Positions 9,966 to 18,955 of a stretch of DNA of 64,000 nt are shown one piece after another. Position 1 is the first letter of the stretch, and every line of letters begins with the position of its first letter. The notes under the pieces were generated by a model. The model saw nothing but the letters and a program-made list of their open reading frames with translations, did no database searches and was not told where the DNA came from. This DNA is from Pseudomonas sp. SDI (GTDB lineage Bacteria > Pseudomonadota > Gammaproteobacteria > Pseudomonadales > Pseudomonadaceae), in the NCBI RefSeq assembly GCF_003105155.1, contig NZ_QETK01000011.1, forward strand, positions 1 through 64,000, read 5' to 3'. A program made the translations under genes and the position numbers.

Positions 9966-12155
9966 TCAGAAGGTGTGCCCCAGGTTCAGGTACACCGCTT
10001 TTTCGTCCTCGTCGTTCACGCCATAGCTGAAGTTCAGTGGCCCCAGTGGTGTATCGAAACCGACGAAAATGCTCGCAGCATTGATGTAGCCGCTGTCGAA
10101 TTCGTTGTCGTTGTTCCAGGCGCGGCCGCGTTCCAGCGAGCCGCCCAGGTACAGCGGGAAGTCCAGCGGCAGGTAGGCGCGTGGGGTCAGGCGACGGTAG
10201 TAGACCATCCGCAGCAGGCTGACGTTCTGCCCCGACACCGAGTTCTGGCGGAAGCCCGACAACTGCCGCGCGCCCCCCAGCACGAAGCTTGAGGTCACCA
10301 CCTCGGCATCGTCGAGCGTGCGCCCGTAGCGGCCACCGAACACCCAGGTGTTCGGCCCACTGCTCAGCGCCTTGTCCAGCGTCAGGTCCCATTGCCGGTA
10401 GCGTTCGTCCGAGCCCAGGTTTGGCTCGAACTGGCGCAGGGTCAGGTTGATGTCTTCGCCACTGTGCGGGAAGTACACGTTGTCCAGGGTGTCGAAGGAA
10501 TACTTCAGCTCGTAGAAGCCCTCGTTGAAGCTGACGTCGGGCAGGTCCTGCTCGCCGATCCGCACCTGCGCCTTGCCCCAGGCTTCACCGACGCCCAGGC
10601 GCACTTCACCGCTGGTGCCGATCTGCCGGCCGACGTTCAGGCCGAAGCCGTAGCGCTCCAGGCGGTATTCGGCAATCGGGTCGTTGTCCAGGGTGGCTTC
10701 GATATTTTGCGAGCCGAGCGCCAGGTACGGCGCCACGAAGTAGCGCGAACCGACATCCAGCGGTTGATAGAACTCGCTGTAGAGCTCCTGCTCGTCGCCG
10801 ATCTGCGCGCGGGTCAGCCATTCGCCCCCGAGGCGGTTGATGCCGTTGACCCGGTAGCTGGCGCCGAGGTTGAAGGCGCTGTCGCCGCGCATGTCATCCG
10901 ACAGGTTCAGGCCCAGGCGCAGGTAATCGGTGCCGCCGCTGCGGCCGCGGGCATTGATGACCAGGGTATTGTCGTTGCCCTTGTGTACCACGCGGTATTG
11001 CACGCGGTCGAAGTAGTCGAGGCCGTACAGGGTGCCCATGTCGGTTTGCAGGCGGTCCATTTCCAGCGGCTCGCCGAGCGGCTGGCGAATGTAGTAGCGG
11101 ATGACATCGTCGCTGACCTTGGAGTCGTTCTCGATGCGGATCGCGGTGATCACCGGGGTACGCTGGCCCGGCGAGCGTGCCTGGGCCAGCTCGCCAGCGC
11201 TACCCTGTGGCTGGCGCAGCGTGGCCAGGCGTGCGTCGAGTACCTGGGTGGCACGGTAGCCGGCCTCGATCATCTCGGTGGCGCGGCCGAAATCGGTCAC
11301 GCCGAAGCTCGCCAGCGACGGCTGGATCAGGATGTCGTCGCGGTGCAGCGCGGCCAACTGCTCCTCGGAGTTGCGCCGGGTCATCAGGGTGATCGACTGG
11401 TTGAGCACGTCGACCACGGTTGCCAGTTGCTTGCGGTTGCGCAGTGGCGTACCGATGTCGACCACGATAGCAATGTCGACGCCCATTTCCCGGACGATAT
11501 CCAGCGGGATGTTGTCGACCATGCCGCCATCGACCAGCAGCCGCCCGTCCAGCTCGACCGGAGCGAACACCGCCGGGATCGACATGCTGGCGCGGATCAC
11601 CTGGGGCAGGTGGCCGCGCTTGAACACCACTTTTTCGCCGCTGGCGATATCCGTGGCCACGGCGCGGAAGGGGATCGGCAGCTTGTCGAAGTCGCGGGTG
11701 TCGCTGGTGTGGGCCAGCAGGCTTTCCAGCAGCAGCGCCAGGTTTTGTCCCTGGATCACCCCCAGCGGCAGGCCCAGGCTGCCGTCGTCGCGAAAGCTCA
11801 GCTTCTGTTTCACCAGGAAGTCGCGGTCGTCCTGCTTGCGCCGGAACGGCACGTCCTTGCGCGGCGGGGCGTCGGACAGCGCCTGTTGCCAGTCGATCGA
11901 CAGGGCGAGTTTTTCCAGTTCGTCGATCTTGTAGCCGGAGGCGTACAGGCCACCAATCACGGCCCCCATGCTGGTGCCGGCGATGGCATCGATCTTGATG
12001 CCTTGCTCCTCCAAGGCCTTGAGCACGCCGATATGCGCCAGGCCGCGGGCCGCGCCGCCAGACAGCACCAGGCCGACCTTGGGCCGGGTGGCCTCGGCGG
12101 CAGCGAGGGTGAAGGAGGTGAGGAACAGCAGCAGGCACAACAGCAGGCGTTGCAT
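9966..12155 (-). CDS. plpD: Patatin-like phospholipase, type Vd autotransporter (PlpD-like)
   Basis: A 729-residue exported protein. Residues 1-20 form a signal peptide. The patatin domain follows with the oxyanion motif GGAARG (33-38), the nucleophile motif GTSMG (Ser62) and the catalytic DGG (Asp209), so the Ser-Asp dyad is intact. Residues about 335-400 form a POTRA-like domain (VITAIRIENDSKVSDDVIRY begins it), and the rest is a 16-strand-type beta-barrel ending in the outer-membrane signature ...NLGHTF with terminal Phe. This order (patatin, POTRA, barrel) defines type Vd secretion as in P. aeruginosa PlpD, a phospholipase A1 translocated through its own barrel. It is transcribed alone and divergently from the SelW-like gene. 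Confidence 0.95.
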   Translation of the reverse strand: MQRLLLCLLLFLTSFTLAAAEATRPKVGLVLSGGAARGLAHIGVLKALEEQGIKIDAIAGTSMGAVIGGLYASGYKIDELEKLALSIDWQQALSDAPPRKDVPFRRKQDDRDFLVKQKLSFRDDGSLGLPLGVIQGQNLALLLESLLAHTSDTRDFDKLPIPFRAVATDIASGEKVVFKRGHLPQVIRASMSIPAVFAPVELDGRLLVDGGMVDNIPLDIVREMGVDIAIVVDIGTPLRNRKQLATVVDVLNQSITLMTRRNSEEQLAALHRDDILIQPSLASFGVTDFGRATEMIEAGYRATQVLDARLATLRQPQGSAGELAQARSPGQRTPVITAIRIENDSKVSDDVIRYYIRQPLGEPLEMDRLQTDMGTLYGLDYFDRVQYRVVHKGNDNTLVINARGRSGGTDYLRLGLNLSDDMRGDSAFNLGASYRVNGINRLGGEWLTRAQIGDEQELYSEFYQPLDVGSRYFVAPYLALGSQNIEATLDNDPIAEYRLERYGFGLNVGRQIGTSGEVRLGVGEAWGKAQVRIGEQDLPDVSFNEGFYELKYSFDTLDNVYFPHSGEDINLTLRQFEPNLGSDERYRQWDLTLDKALSSGPNTWVFGGRYGRTLDDAEVVTSSFVLGGARQLSGFRQNSVSGQNVSLLRMVYYRRLTPRAYLPLDFPLYLGGSLERGRAWNNDNEFDSGYINAASIFVGFDTPLGPLNFSYGVNDEDEKAVYLNLGHTF

Positions 12156-12224
12156 CGTGGCACTCGGAGCAAAGGCGAAAGACCGCTAGTATAAGCGCGC
12201 CTTCCCACAGCAGAGTGCACGCGA

Positions 12225-12509
12225 ATGAGTTCGCCGAAAGCAGAAATCGTTATCACCTATTGCACCCAGTGCCAGTGGCTGCTGCGCGCTGCCTGGCTGG
12301 CCCAGGAACTGCTCAGCACGTTCGGCGACGATCTTGCCCGGGTGGCTTTGGAACCGGCCAGCGGCGGTGCCTTTCGGATTACCTGCGACGGCGTGCAGCT
12401 CTGGGAGCGCAAGGCCGATGGTGGTTTCCCCGAGGCCAAGGTGCTCAAACAGCGGGTTCGCGACCAGATCGACCCGCAGCGCGACCTCGGCCACAACGAC
12501 CGCGCTTGA
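12225..12509 (+). CDS. SelT/SelW/SelH (Rdx) family thioredoxin-like protein
   Basis: A 94-residue small redox protein. The motif C-T-Q-C at residues 13-16, after a short beta strand, is the Cys version of the CxxU site of selenoprotein W, and the later EPASGGAFRI and GGFPEAKVLKQRVRD segments match the family's strand and C-terminal helix. No TGA codon interrupts the frame, so it is a cysteine homologue. The exact redox partner is unknown. It starts 69 bp from the divergent plpD start, with a -10-like TAGTATAAG just upstream, and its stop is 2 bp from the convergent exporter gene. Confidence 0.9.
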   Translation: MSSPKAEIVITYCTQCQWLLRAAWLAQELLSTFGDDLARVALEPASGGAFRITCDGVQLWERKADGGFPEAKVLKQRVRDQIDPQRDLGHNDRA

Positions 12510-12511
12510 GC

Positions 12512-13399
12512 TCAACAGCCTTCGGCGGCCGGCGCCTTGCGTGGTGCCTGGCTGGCGGCCATGCGGCTGGAGATGACAATGGCGAGGATGATCAGCACGC
12601 CGCCGAGGAGCATGCGTAGCGTCGGCTGCTCGGCGAACACCAGCCAGGCCACGGCGATGCCGTAGACCGGCTCCATGGCGAACACCACGGCGGCGGTGCG
12701 CGCCTTGATCACCGCCAGGCTGGCGACGAACAGGCTGTGTGCGACAGCGGTACAGAACACCCCGAGCAGGGCGATCCACAGCCAGTCCAGAGGGCGCCCC
12801 TCGGCCAGTTGCGGGGCGGCGAACGGTAGCAGGCACAGCGCGACCACGGCGTTCTGCCACAGCGCCGCCTGCACCGCCGGAAGGCGTCCGCAGCCGGCGC
12901 GGTTGGTCAGCGACAGCAGCGAGAACAGTAGCCCCGAGAGCAGGGCCCAGAGCAGCCCGCCGGTGGCCTGGCTGGCCAGGTCGAAGTCTGGGGTGACCAG
13001 CACCAGGCCGACGCTGACCAGCAGCACCAGGATGGCTTCGTTGCTGCGGATGCGTTCGCGGAACAGCAGGCCTTCGAGCAGCACGGTAAAGGCCGGGAAG
13101 CTGGCAAAGCCGAGGGTGGCGATAGCCACGCCGGCGACTTTGACGGCGATGAAGAAGCTCACCCAGTGCCCGGCCAGCAGCCCACCGCCGAGGGCCAGGC
13201 GGCGCCAGTCCTGTGCCTGCAGGCGTTGCCAGCCTTGGCGGGCGATGCCGGTGAAGAGGGCGAGGGCGAGCACGGCGAAGGCCGCGCGGCCGAACACGAT
13301 GACGCCGGGGCTGGTCTGGGCGAGCTTGCCGAAAACGCCGGTCAGGCCAAAGAACAGCGCGCCGATGTGCAGGGCGCCGAGGGCGGTGCGGTGGTTCAT
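12512..13399 (-). CDS. EamA/DMT family transporter
   Basis: A 295-residue inner-membrane protein with ten predicted hydrophobic helices in two EamA halves. The first half begins at the N-terminus with ALHIGALFFGLTGVFGKLAQ; the second contains the typical AVVFAMEPVYGIAVAWLVF helix pair. Such proteins usually export amino acids or other small metabolites; the substrate cannot be read from sequence. The start at 13399 (MNHRTALG) is preferred over 13432 because an AAGG lies at a suitable distance and the homologous N-terminus begins there. The AraC gene 150 bp upstream on the same strand may regulate it, although REP-like repeats separate them. Confidence 0.9.
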   Translation of the reverse strand: MNHRTALGALHIGALFFGLTGVFGKLAQTSPGVIVFGRAAFAVLALALFTGIARQGWQRLQAQDWRRLALGGGLLAGHWVSFFIAVKVAGVAIATLGFASFPAFTVLLEGLLFRERIRSNEAILVLLVSVGLVLVTPDFDLASQATGGLLWALLSGLLFSLLSLTNRAGCGRLPAVQAALWQNAVVALCLLPFAAPQLAEGRPLDWLWIALLGVFCTAVAHSLFVASLAVIKARTAAVVFAMEPVYGIAVAWLVFAEQPTLRMLLGGVLIILAIVISSRMAASQAPRKAPAAEGC

Positions 13400-13431
13400 G
13401 GGGGGGCCTTGAAGGGTATGGGCGGGCCTCA

Positions 13432-13496
13432 TCGTGGGACGAGCCTGCTCCCACAGTAAATTTCAGAGCCGTTGTGGGTGCGTGCTTGTCCCGCGA
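13432..13496. repeat. REP-like inverted pair
   Basis: Two 24-base arms (13432-13455 and 13473-13496) form an imperfect inverted repeat with the Pseudomonas REP core (GGGA-CAAGC / GCTCCCACA type). It lies between the AraC gene and the exporter gene and could attenuate or stabilise transcripts. Confidence 0.7.
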
Positions 13497-13552
13497 CTGG
13501 ATGCAGCCAGTTTAAAAGCCTTGTCGGCTACCTGTCTGTCGTCAGACTCCCG

Positions 13553-14314
13553 TTAATTGTCGTCAGGCTCGCGTCGCAACGCCCCAGGGCTGCGGCCGAA
13601 GGCTTTGAGGATTGCCGCCGCAAACGCGCTTTGCGAGCTGTAGCCCACCCGGTTGGCGACCTCGCCGATAGGCAGCAGTGTCGCCTCCAGCAACTGGCGT
13701 GCGCGCTGTAAACGGCGCTCGCGGATGTAATCCATTGGAGTCATGCCGCGCTCGCTGACAAACCGCGCATGTAGCCGGGCCACGGAAAGCCCGGCCAGCC
13801 GGGCCAGGTCGGCGACCTGCAGCGGATACGCGGCGTACTGCTCGATATGCGCGTCGAACGCCGCATATGGCAGGCCCTTGGCTGCCAGCGCCGCCGGCCG
13901 CTGGTTGAGGCTGGCCAGCAGCAGCACCGCGCCTTGCTCGGCCATCAGCGGGTCGGCCACTTCGCCGGCCGCCAGCCAGTCGACCAACTGCTGCTGGCGC
14001 GGGTCCAACTGCAGCGGGCCAGGGCGGTCAAGCAAGCGCTGGCAGCTATCGGCATGGGCGCCCAGGCTATTCGCCAGCCAGTGCCCCGGCGGCACGTCGA
14101 GCACCAGGCAATGGCTGCCAGCGCTGCTGCCGCAGGTGTGGTGGGCGCCCGCCGGTACCACCATCAGCGCCTGACGGTCGACCCGCAGGCCGCGCCCGTC
14201 GAGCTCGAAGTCCAGCCGTCCGCGCAGGCCGAACACCAGTTGCGGGTGCTCGTGCGTGTGCGCAATCAGTTCGTCGCGGTAATGGCGCAGGGAAAGAATC
14301 GAGTGGGCGCTCAT
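13553..14314 (-). CDS. AraC family transcriptional regulator (cupin sensor)
   Basis: A 253-residue regulator. The N-terminal half is a cupin-like effector domain (HTHEHPQLVFGLRGRLDFEL is its hallmark stretch), and the C-terminal 100 residues are the double helix-turn-helix, ending with the family signature VGYSSQSAFAAAILKAFGRSPGALRRE. Start 14314 (MSAHSILSL) follows a GAGGA ribosome site; a longer in-frame start at 14404 lacks one. Such cupin-AraC proteins commonly control an adjacent DMT exporter, and the EamA gene lies immediately downstream on the same strand. That pairing is inference. Confidence 0.9.
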   Translation of the reverse strand: MSAHSILSLRHYRDELIAHTHEHPQLVFGLRGRLDFELDGRGLRVDRQALMVVPAGAHHTCGSSAGSHCLVLDVPPGHWLANSLGAHADSCQRLLDRPGPLQLDPRQQQLVDWLAAGEVADPLMAEQGAVLLLASLNQRPAALAAKGLPYAAFDAHIEQYAAYPLQVADLARLAGLSVARLHARFVSERGMTPMDYIRERRLQRARQLLEATLLPIGEVANRVGYSSQSAFAAAILKAFGRSPGALRREPDDN

Positions 14315-14451
14315 GCTGGGGTCCTCGCGGGGCAGGGCGCCAGTGTAACGCGCAACTACGGTTCGTAGCCTGTCACCAAGCGGCAACCGCACGGTCACAA
14401 CCACTTAACCGCTGACCGGCAAGCTGCGCAAAAGCCTACCGGAGCCTGCCG

Positions 14452-15258
14452 ATGACCCATGCCGAGCTTGTCAAACCCTCGCGCAAGCAGCGTGTACGTA
14501 CCCTGTGGATCTCCGACGTGCACCTGGGCACCCGCGATTGCCAGGCCGAGCACCTCTCGCAGTTTCTCAAGGGCTACCAGGCCGATCGCATTTACCTGGT
14601 CGGCGACATCATCGACGGCTGGAAGCTACGCGGTGGTATGTACTGGCCTCAAGCGCACAGCAACGTTATCCGCCGCTTGCTGACCATGAGCAAGCGCGGT
14701 ACCGAGGTGATCTACGTCACCGGCAACCACGATGAATTCCTGCGCCGCTATTCCAAGCTGGTACTGGGCAATATCCAGTTGGTCGACCAGGCCGAACACC
14801 TCACCGCCGACGGTCGTCGCCTGTTGGTGATCCATGGCGACCAGTTCGACGTGATCACCCGCTATCACCGCTGGCTGGCCTTCCTCGGCGACTCGGCCTA
14901 CGCGCTCACCCTTACCCTCAACCGCTGGCTCAACTACTGGCGGGCCCGCTACGGCTATGGCTACTGGTCGCTGTCGGCGTACCTCAAGCACAAGGTCAAG
15001 AGCGCGGTGAACTTCATCAGCGACTTCGAGGAAGCCATCGCCCACGAATGCGTCAGGCAGGGCTACCACGGCGTGGTGTGCGGGCACATCCACCATGCCG
15101 AGATCCGCAAGGTTGGCGAAGTGGACTACCTCAATTGCGGGGACTGGGTGGAGTCCTGCACGGCGCTGATCGAACACTGGGACGGCCATATCGAGCTGTT
15201 TCGCCTGGCCGAAGCACAGTTGCGCGGTACCCCGGCCGCCGCCGAGGCGGCCTACTGA
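14452..15258 (+). CDS. LpxH-like metallophosphoesterase (UDP-2,3-diacylglucosamine diphosphatase family)
   Basis: A 268-residue calcineurin-fold phosphoesterase. All metal-binding motifs are present: SDVHLG (Asp22, His24), GDIIDGW (Asp52), GNHDE (Asn92, His93), IHGDQFD (His128) and GHIHHAE near residue 202. It belongs to the LpxH2/YbbF-related group, larger than classical LpxH and with a long basic-aromatic insert (WLNYWRARYGYGYWSLSAYL) that could sit at the membrane surface. Whether it is the lipid A enzyme or a paralogue acting on another substrate cannot be decided, because most pseudomonads have a separate lpxH. It has its own GGAG site and is divergent from the AraC gene. Confidence 0.85.
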   Translation: MTHAELVKPSRKQRVRTLWISDVHLGTRDCQAEHLSQFLKGYQADRIYLVGDIIDGWKLRGGMYWPQAHSNVIRRLLTMSKRGTEVIYVTGNHDEFLRRYSKLVLGNIQLVDQAEHLTADGRRLLVIHGDQFDVITRYHRWLAFLGDSAYALTLTLNRWLNYWRARYGYGYWSLSAYLKHKVKSAVNFISDFEEAIAHECVRQGYHGVVCGHIHHAEIRKVGEVDYLNCGDWVESCTALIEHWDGHIELFRLAEAQLRGTPAAAEAAY

Positions 15259-15283
15259 TTGATCCACACCGCCCTTGGCAAGC

Positions 15284-15595
15284 CTAGAACGCCACCTTGC
15301 CGCGGAGCATGTCGCGGTACATGGCGAAATCGCCGATCAGGCTGTACAGCGGATGCTTGAAGGTGGCCGGGCGGTTTTTCTCGAAGAAGAAATGCCCGAC
15401 CCAGGCGAACCCGTAGCCGGCAAACGGCAGGGCGATTAGCACGCCCCAGCTGGCGCTGGCGACGGTATAGGCGAGCAGGGCGATGACCAGGCTGGTTCCG
15501 ATGAAGTGCAGGCGCCGGCAGGTGGGGTTACTGTGCTCACCGAGGTAGTAGGGGTAGAACTCGGCAAAACTGTTGAAATGTGGGGGGCTGGTCAC
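15284..15595 (-). CDS. DUF962 (Mpo1-like) membrane protein
   Basis: A 103-residue protein with the family opening FNSFAEFYPYYLGEHSNPTCRRLHFIGT, two hydrophobic segments and the FAWVGHFFFEKNRPATF stretch that carries the conserved histidine and E-x-N-x-P. The yeast homologue Mpo1 is an iron-dependent dioxygenase of 2-hydroxy fatty acids, and the conserved His residues are kept here; the bacterial role is not known. The GTG at 15595 is chosen as start because GGGAG lies 7 nt upstream; an in-frame ATG at 15631 gives 12 unconserved residues. Confidence 0.85.
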   Translation of the reverse strand: MTSPPHFNSFAEFYPYYLGEHSNPTCRRLHFIGTSLVIALLAYTVASASWGVLIALPFAGYGFAWVGHFFFEKNRPATFKHPLYSLIGDFAMYRDMLRGKVAF

Positions 15596-15737
15596 TGCGT
15601 TGCTCCCTGATTTGACGGAAATGACGAACACGCACGGCGTGGAGCCTGATCTCAGTCTAGAGTTGGGTGTCAGGATCGGCCAGTGACAATAGGCGCCACT
15701 TTAGTATCCTTCGCGTTCTACCCATGAAGAAGCCGCC

Positions 15738-16820
15738 ATGAGCGAACGAACCACATCTGCAAGCTGGGCTTCGGGGATCGTCAAGGCACTTGAACTGGAG
15801 GGGCTCGACTGCCGTGCCCTGTTTCAGCAGCTTGGGCTGGACTTCGCCGCGCTGGATGACCCCGATGCCCGCTTCACCCAGGACTCGATGACCCGCCTCT
15901 GGCTGCGCGCCGAGGAACTCTCGGGCAACCGTGCCATCGGCCTGAACATGGCGCGGGTGGTGCGTCCAGCGTCGTTTCATGTGGTCGGCTATGCACTGAT
16001 GTCGAGCCGCACCCTGGCCGAAGGTTTCGAGCGCCTGGTGCGCTATCAGCGGATCATCGCCGAAAGCTCCGACCTGAGCTTTCGCCTGGGCGCAGAAGGC
16101 TACTCGCTGATTCTTACCGTGCATGGCGACCACCTGCCACCCACCCGACACAGTTCGGAGGCCTCGCTGGCCTGCGCCCTGGCGCTGTGCAGTTGGCTGA
16201 GCGGGCGGGTTATCCAGCCACGGCGGGTGCTGATTCAAGGCCCGCAACCGGCCGACCCGGAACCCTACAAGGTCGCTTTCCATGCCCCGCTGGTGTTTGG
16301 CGCCGCGCACGATGCGCTGGTGTTCGAGCGGGCCGACATGGAAGCGCCGTTGCCGACCGCCAACGAGGCCATGGCCACCTTGCACGACCGCTTTGCCGGG
16401 GAGTACCTGGCGCGCTTTTCCGAAAGCCGGGTGACCCACCGCGCCCGCCAGGTGCTGTGCCGGGTGCTGCCGCAGGGCGAGCCCAAGCGCGAGACCATCG
16501 CTCAGGCCCTGCACCTGTCGCAGCGCACCTTGCAGCGCCGCTTGCAGGAGGAGGGCACCAGCTTCCAGATCCTGCTCGATGACACCCGCCGCGAGCTGGC
16601 CGAGCAGTACCTGGCGCAGCCGAACATGACCCTGCTGGAAACCGCCTACCTGCTGGGGTTTGCCGACCCGAGCAACTTCTTTCGGGCGTTCCGCCGCTGG
16701 TTCGACGTGACGCCCGGTGAATACCGGACGCGGATGAGCGAGCCGCAACGCGACGCCAGGGTGGCGCCGGTCGACCTCAGTGACGCCAGAACGCCGGCAT
16801 ACATAGCACCAGCACGGTAA
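15738..16820 (+). CDS. AraC family regulator with arabinose-binding-like N-terminal domain (OruR/ArgR-type)
   Basis: A 360-residue regulator. Residues about 20-210 form the PF12625-type ligand domain (note FHVVGYALMSSRTLAEGFERL), and the last 100 residues are the AraC DNA-binding domain with LSQRTLQRRLQEEGTSFQIL and the second helix-turn-helix ending in LGFADPSNFFRAFRRWFDVTPGEYR. Proteins of this layout include OruR and several catabolic activators; the ligand is unknown here. The 3' end overlaps the convergent trkH gene by 44 bp, so the last 15 codons are shared antisense. Confidence 0.9.
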   Translation: MSERTTSASWASGIVKALELEGLDCRALFQQLGLDFAALDDPDARFTQDSMTRLWLRAEELSGNRAIGLNMARVVRPASFHVVGYALMSSRTLAEGFERLVRYQRIIAESSDLSFRLGAEGYSLILTVHGDHLPPTRHSSEASLACALALCSWLSGRVIQPRRVLIQGPQPADPEPYKVAFHAPLVFGAAHDALVFERADMEAPLPTANEAMATLHDRFAGEYLARFSESRVTHRARQVLCRVLPQGEPKRETIAQALHLSQRTLQRRLQEEGTSFQILLDDTRRELAEQYLAQPNMTLLETAYLLGFADPSNFFRAFRRWFDVTPGEYRTRMSEPQRDARVAPVDLSDARTPAYIAPAR

Positions 16821-18231
16821 TGATCTCCAGCCGGCCGAGCAGCATGCCGCCGGCCAGAATCCACTTCGCGGCATCCGGCAGGCTGGCAAAGTTGCCGGCC
16901 GGGCCGATGGTCTCGCCCAGCCCTGGGCCGACGCCCGACACGGTGCTGGCGGCGCCGGTCAGTGCAGTCATCCAGTCCACACCAAGCAACGACAGCAACA
17001 GGGCGATACCGCAGATGGTGATGGCAAAGAAGAACGAGAAGGTCAGGATCGAGCGCACGATCTCTTCGTCAAGCCGGTGCCCGTTGTACTTTTGCTTGAT
17101 CACGGCACGTGGGTGAATCAGCTGGTTCAAGCTGGCCTTGAGCAGGATGTAGGCGACCTGGAAGCGGAAGATCTTGATCCCGCCGGCAGTCGAGCCCGAG
17201 CAACCGCCAATGAAGCCCAGGTAGAAGAACAGCATCAGCGAGAAGTTGCCCCACAGGCTGTAGTCGCCGAGGGCAAAGCCGGTGGTGGTAACCACCGAGG
17301 TGACGTTCAGCGCCACATGGCGCAGGGCATCCAGCCAGTGCAGGTTGGTGGTGGCCCAGTACCAGGTACCAAGCACCAGCCAGGTCACTACCAGCAGGCC
17401 GAGCAGACCCTGTACTTGCTGGTCCTTGATCAGCGCGCGGCGGTTACCGCGAAGGGTCGCCACGTAGAGGGTGAACGGTATGCTGCCGCAGATCATCACC
17501 ACCACGGCAACCCAGTGCACAGCCGGCTGGTCCCACTTGGCCAGGCTCAGGTCGGAGGTGGAGAAGCCGCCGGTGGAGATCGCCGACATGGCGTGGTTGA
17601 TCGCGTCGAACACGCTCATGCCGGCCAGCCAGAAGGCCAGCCCGCCGAGCGCGGTAATGCCGACATAGACCGCCACGATCGACTTGGCGACCATGTGCGA
17701 GCGTGGCATGACCTTTTCCGAGCGGTCCGAGGATTCGGTCTGGAACAGGCGCATGCCACCGATGCGCAGCAGCGGCAGAATGGCCACCGCCATGCCGATG
17801 AAGCCGATGCCGCCGAGCCAGTGCAGCAGCGAGCGCCACATGAGGATCCCCGGCGACATGTTGTCCAGGCCGCTGAGCACGGTGGCGCCGGTGGCGGTGA
17901 TGCCGGACATGCTTTCGAAGAAGGCATCGGTGTAGCTGATGTGCTGGGTCAGCAGGAACGGCAGGGCCGCGAAGATGCACACCACCAGCCAACTGCTGAC
18001 AGTGAGCAGGTACATGTCGCGCGGGCGCAGGTGCACGTGTTCGGGGCGCCCTGGAATGACCAGGGCCAGGCCGCCAATGAAGGTGATCAGGCTCGACCAG
18101 AGGAACGACGGCATGTCGTCGGTGCGTTCGTAGATGACCAGCGTGGCCATGGGCACGACCATGCTGATCGCCAGGGTGATCAGGAAGATGCCGATGATGA
18201 AACCAATGATCCTTAAGGTCGGCAACGCCAT
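16777..18231 (-). CDS. trkH: TrkH family potassium uptake protein
   Basis: A 484-residue integral membrane K+ translocation subunit. It contains four repeated M1-P-M2 units with selectivity-filter-type glycines, for example SGITATGATVLSGL, MSAISTGGFST, TSVVTTTGFALGD and AASTVSGVGPGLGE, in order along the chain. The C-terminus has the conserved GRLEIITVLVL motif. TrkH works with the peripheral NAD-binding protein TrkA, not encoded in this window. It is a single-gene unit; its stop lies inside the end of the convergent AraC gene. Confidence 0.96.
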   Translation of the reverse strand: MALPTLRIIGFIIGIFLITLAISMVVPMATLVIYERTDDMPSFLWSSLITFIGGLALVIPGRPEHVHLRPRDMYLLTVSSWLVVCIFAALPFLLTQHISYTDAFFESMSGITATGATVLSGLDNMSPGILMWRSLLHWLGGIGFIGMAVAILPLLRIGGMRLFQTESSDRSEKVMPRSHMVAKSIVAVYVGITALGGLAFWLAGMSVFDAINHAMSAISTGGFSTSDLSLAKWDQPAVHWVAVVVMICGSIPFTLYVATLRGNRRALIKDQQVQGLLGLLVVTWLVLGTWYWATTNLHWLDALRHVALNVTSVVTTTGFALGDYSLWGNFSLMLFFYLGFIGGCSGSTAGGIKIFRFQVAYILLKASLNQLIHPRAVIKQKYNGHRLDEEIVRSILTFSFFFAITICGIALLLSLLGVDWMTALTGAASTVSGVGPGLGETIGPAGNFASLPDAAKWILAGGMLLGRLEIITVLVLCMPAFWRH

Positions 18232-18331
18232 GTGATCTGCTCTGACTCGAAACGGAAGGGCGCCATTCTACCTATGGACCTCTCTAAGTAAACGCTAGAA
18301 TAGCTGCACATTTCTCGACAAGGGGTAGCCG

Positions 18332-18886
18332 ATGGAGGCTCTCGACGCGTTGCTCAACCGTGTTTCCGTTCCACGCTTGGTGGAGCCGGCACCGAATGCC
18401 GCGCAGCGCGAAGCGCTGTTCCAGGCCGCCTTGCGCGCGCCGGACCATGGTCAGCTGCGGCCCTGGCGGTTCCTCACCATCGAGGGCGCGGCGCGGGAAA
18501 AACTCGGTGAGTTGCTGGTAGCGGCGGCGCAGGCCAAGGGCGATGCCAGCCAGGCGGCGCTGGACAAGGCGCGGGCGATGCCGCTGCGCGCGCCGTTGCT
18601 GATCGTGGTGATTGCGCGTTTGCAGGAGCACTTCAAGGTGCCGAAGGCCGAGCAACTGATTGCGGCCGGGTGTGCGGCGCACGGTATTTTGATTGCGGCG
18701 CATGCACAGGGTATCGGCGCGGTGTGGCGCACAGGCGAGCTGTCGTACACCCGGCAGGTGGCCGAGGGCCTGGGGTTGGCGGCGGGCGAGGAGGTGATCG
18801 GCTTCCTCTACGTTGGCACGCCAGTGAACGAACCGCGCCAGGCGCCGGTGTTGGCGACTGAGGAATTCGTGAAAGCTTGGGGTTGA
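18332..18886 (+). CDS. Nitroreductase family protein (YdjA-like)
   Basis: A 184-residue FMN-dependent nitroreductase-fold protein. The short single-domain length, the RAPDHGQLRPWRFL motif (FMN phosphate-binding Arg and the HGQL/PW pair) and the C-terminal GFLYVGTP match E. coli YdjA rather than the longer NfsA or NfsB enzymes. The physiological substrate is unknown; the family acts as a homodimer using NAD(P)H. The start follows AAGGGG at 18320. It is divergent from trkH and convergent with the histidine kinase gene. Confidence 0.9.
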   Translation: MEALDALLNRVSVPRLVEPAPNAAQREALFQAALRAPDHGQLRPWRFLTIEGAAREKLGELLVAAAQAKGDASQAALDKARAMPLRAPLLIVVIARLQEHFKVPKAEQLIAAGCAAHGILIAAHAQGIGAVWRTGELSYTRQVAEGLGLAAGEEVIGFLYVGTPVNEPRQAPVLATEEFVKAWG

Positions 18887-18909
18887 GTCCGGGCCTGGAT
18901 GCGCACTGG

Positions 18910-18933
18910 TAGGCGCAGGCAAGCCAGCGCCTA
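18910..18933. terminator. Hairpin between convergent genes
   Basis: A 7-bp stem (18910-18916 with 18927-18933, TAGGCGC/GCGCCTA) and 10-nt loop in the 69-bp gap between the nitroreductase and histidine kinase stops. No T-run; it may act as a REP-like bidirectional terminator. Confidence 0.4.
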
Positions 18934-18955
18934 CAGGTGTTGGTGTTCCTGGGGT

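Noticed and set aside
10392..12194. A 600-codon open frame opposite plpD
   Set aside because: It is antisense to the well-supported plpD; the translation has no motif and consists of Val/Ala/Gln/His repeats typical of reversed high-GC codons.
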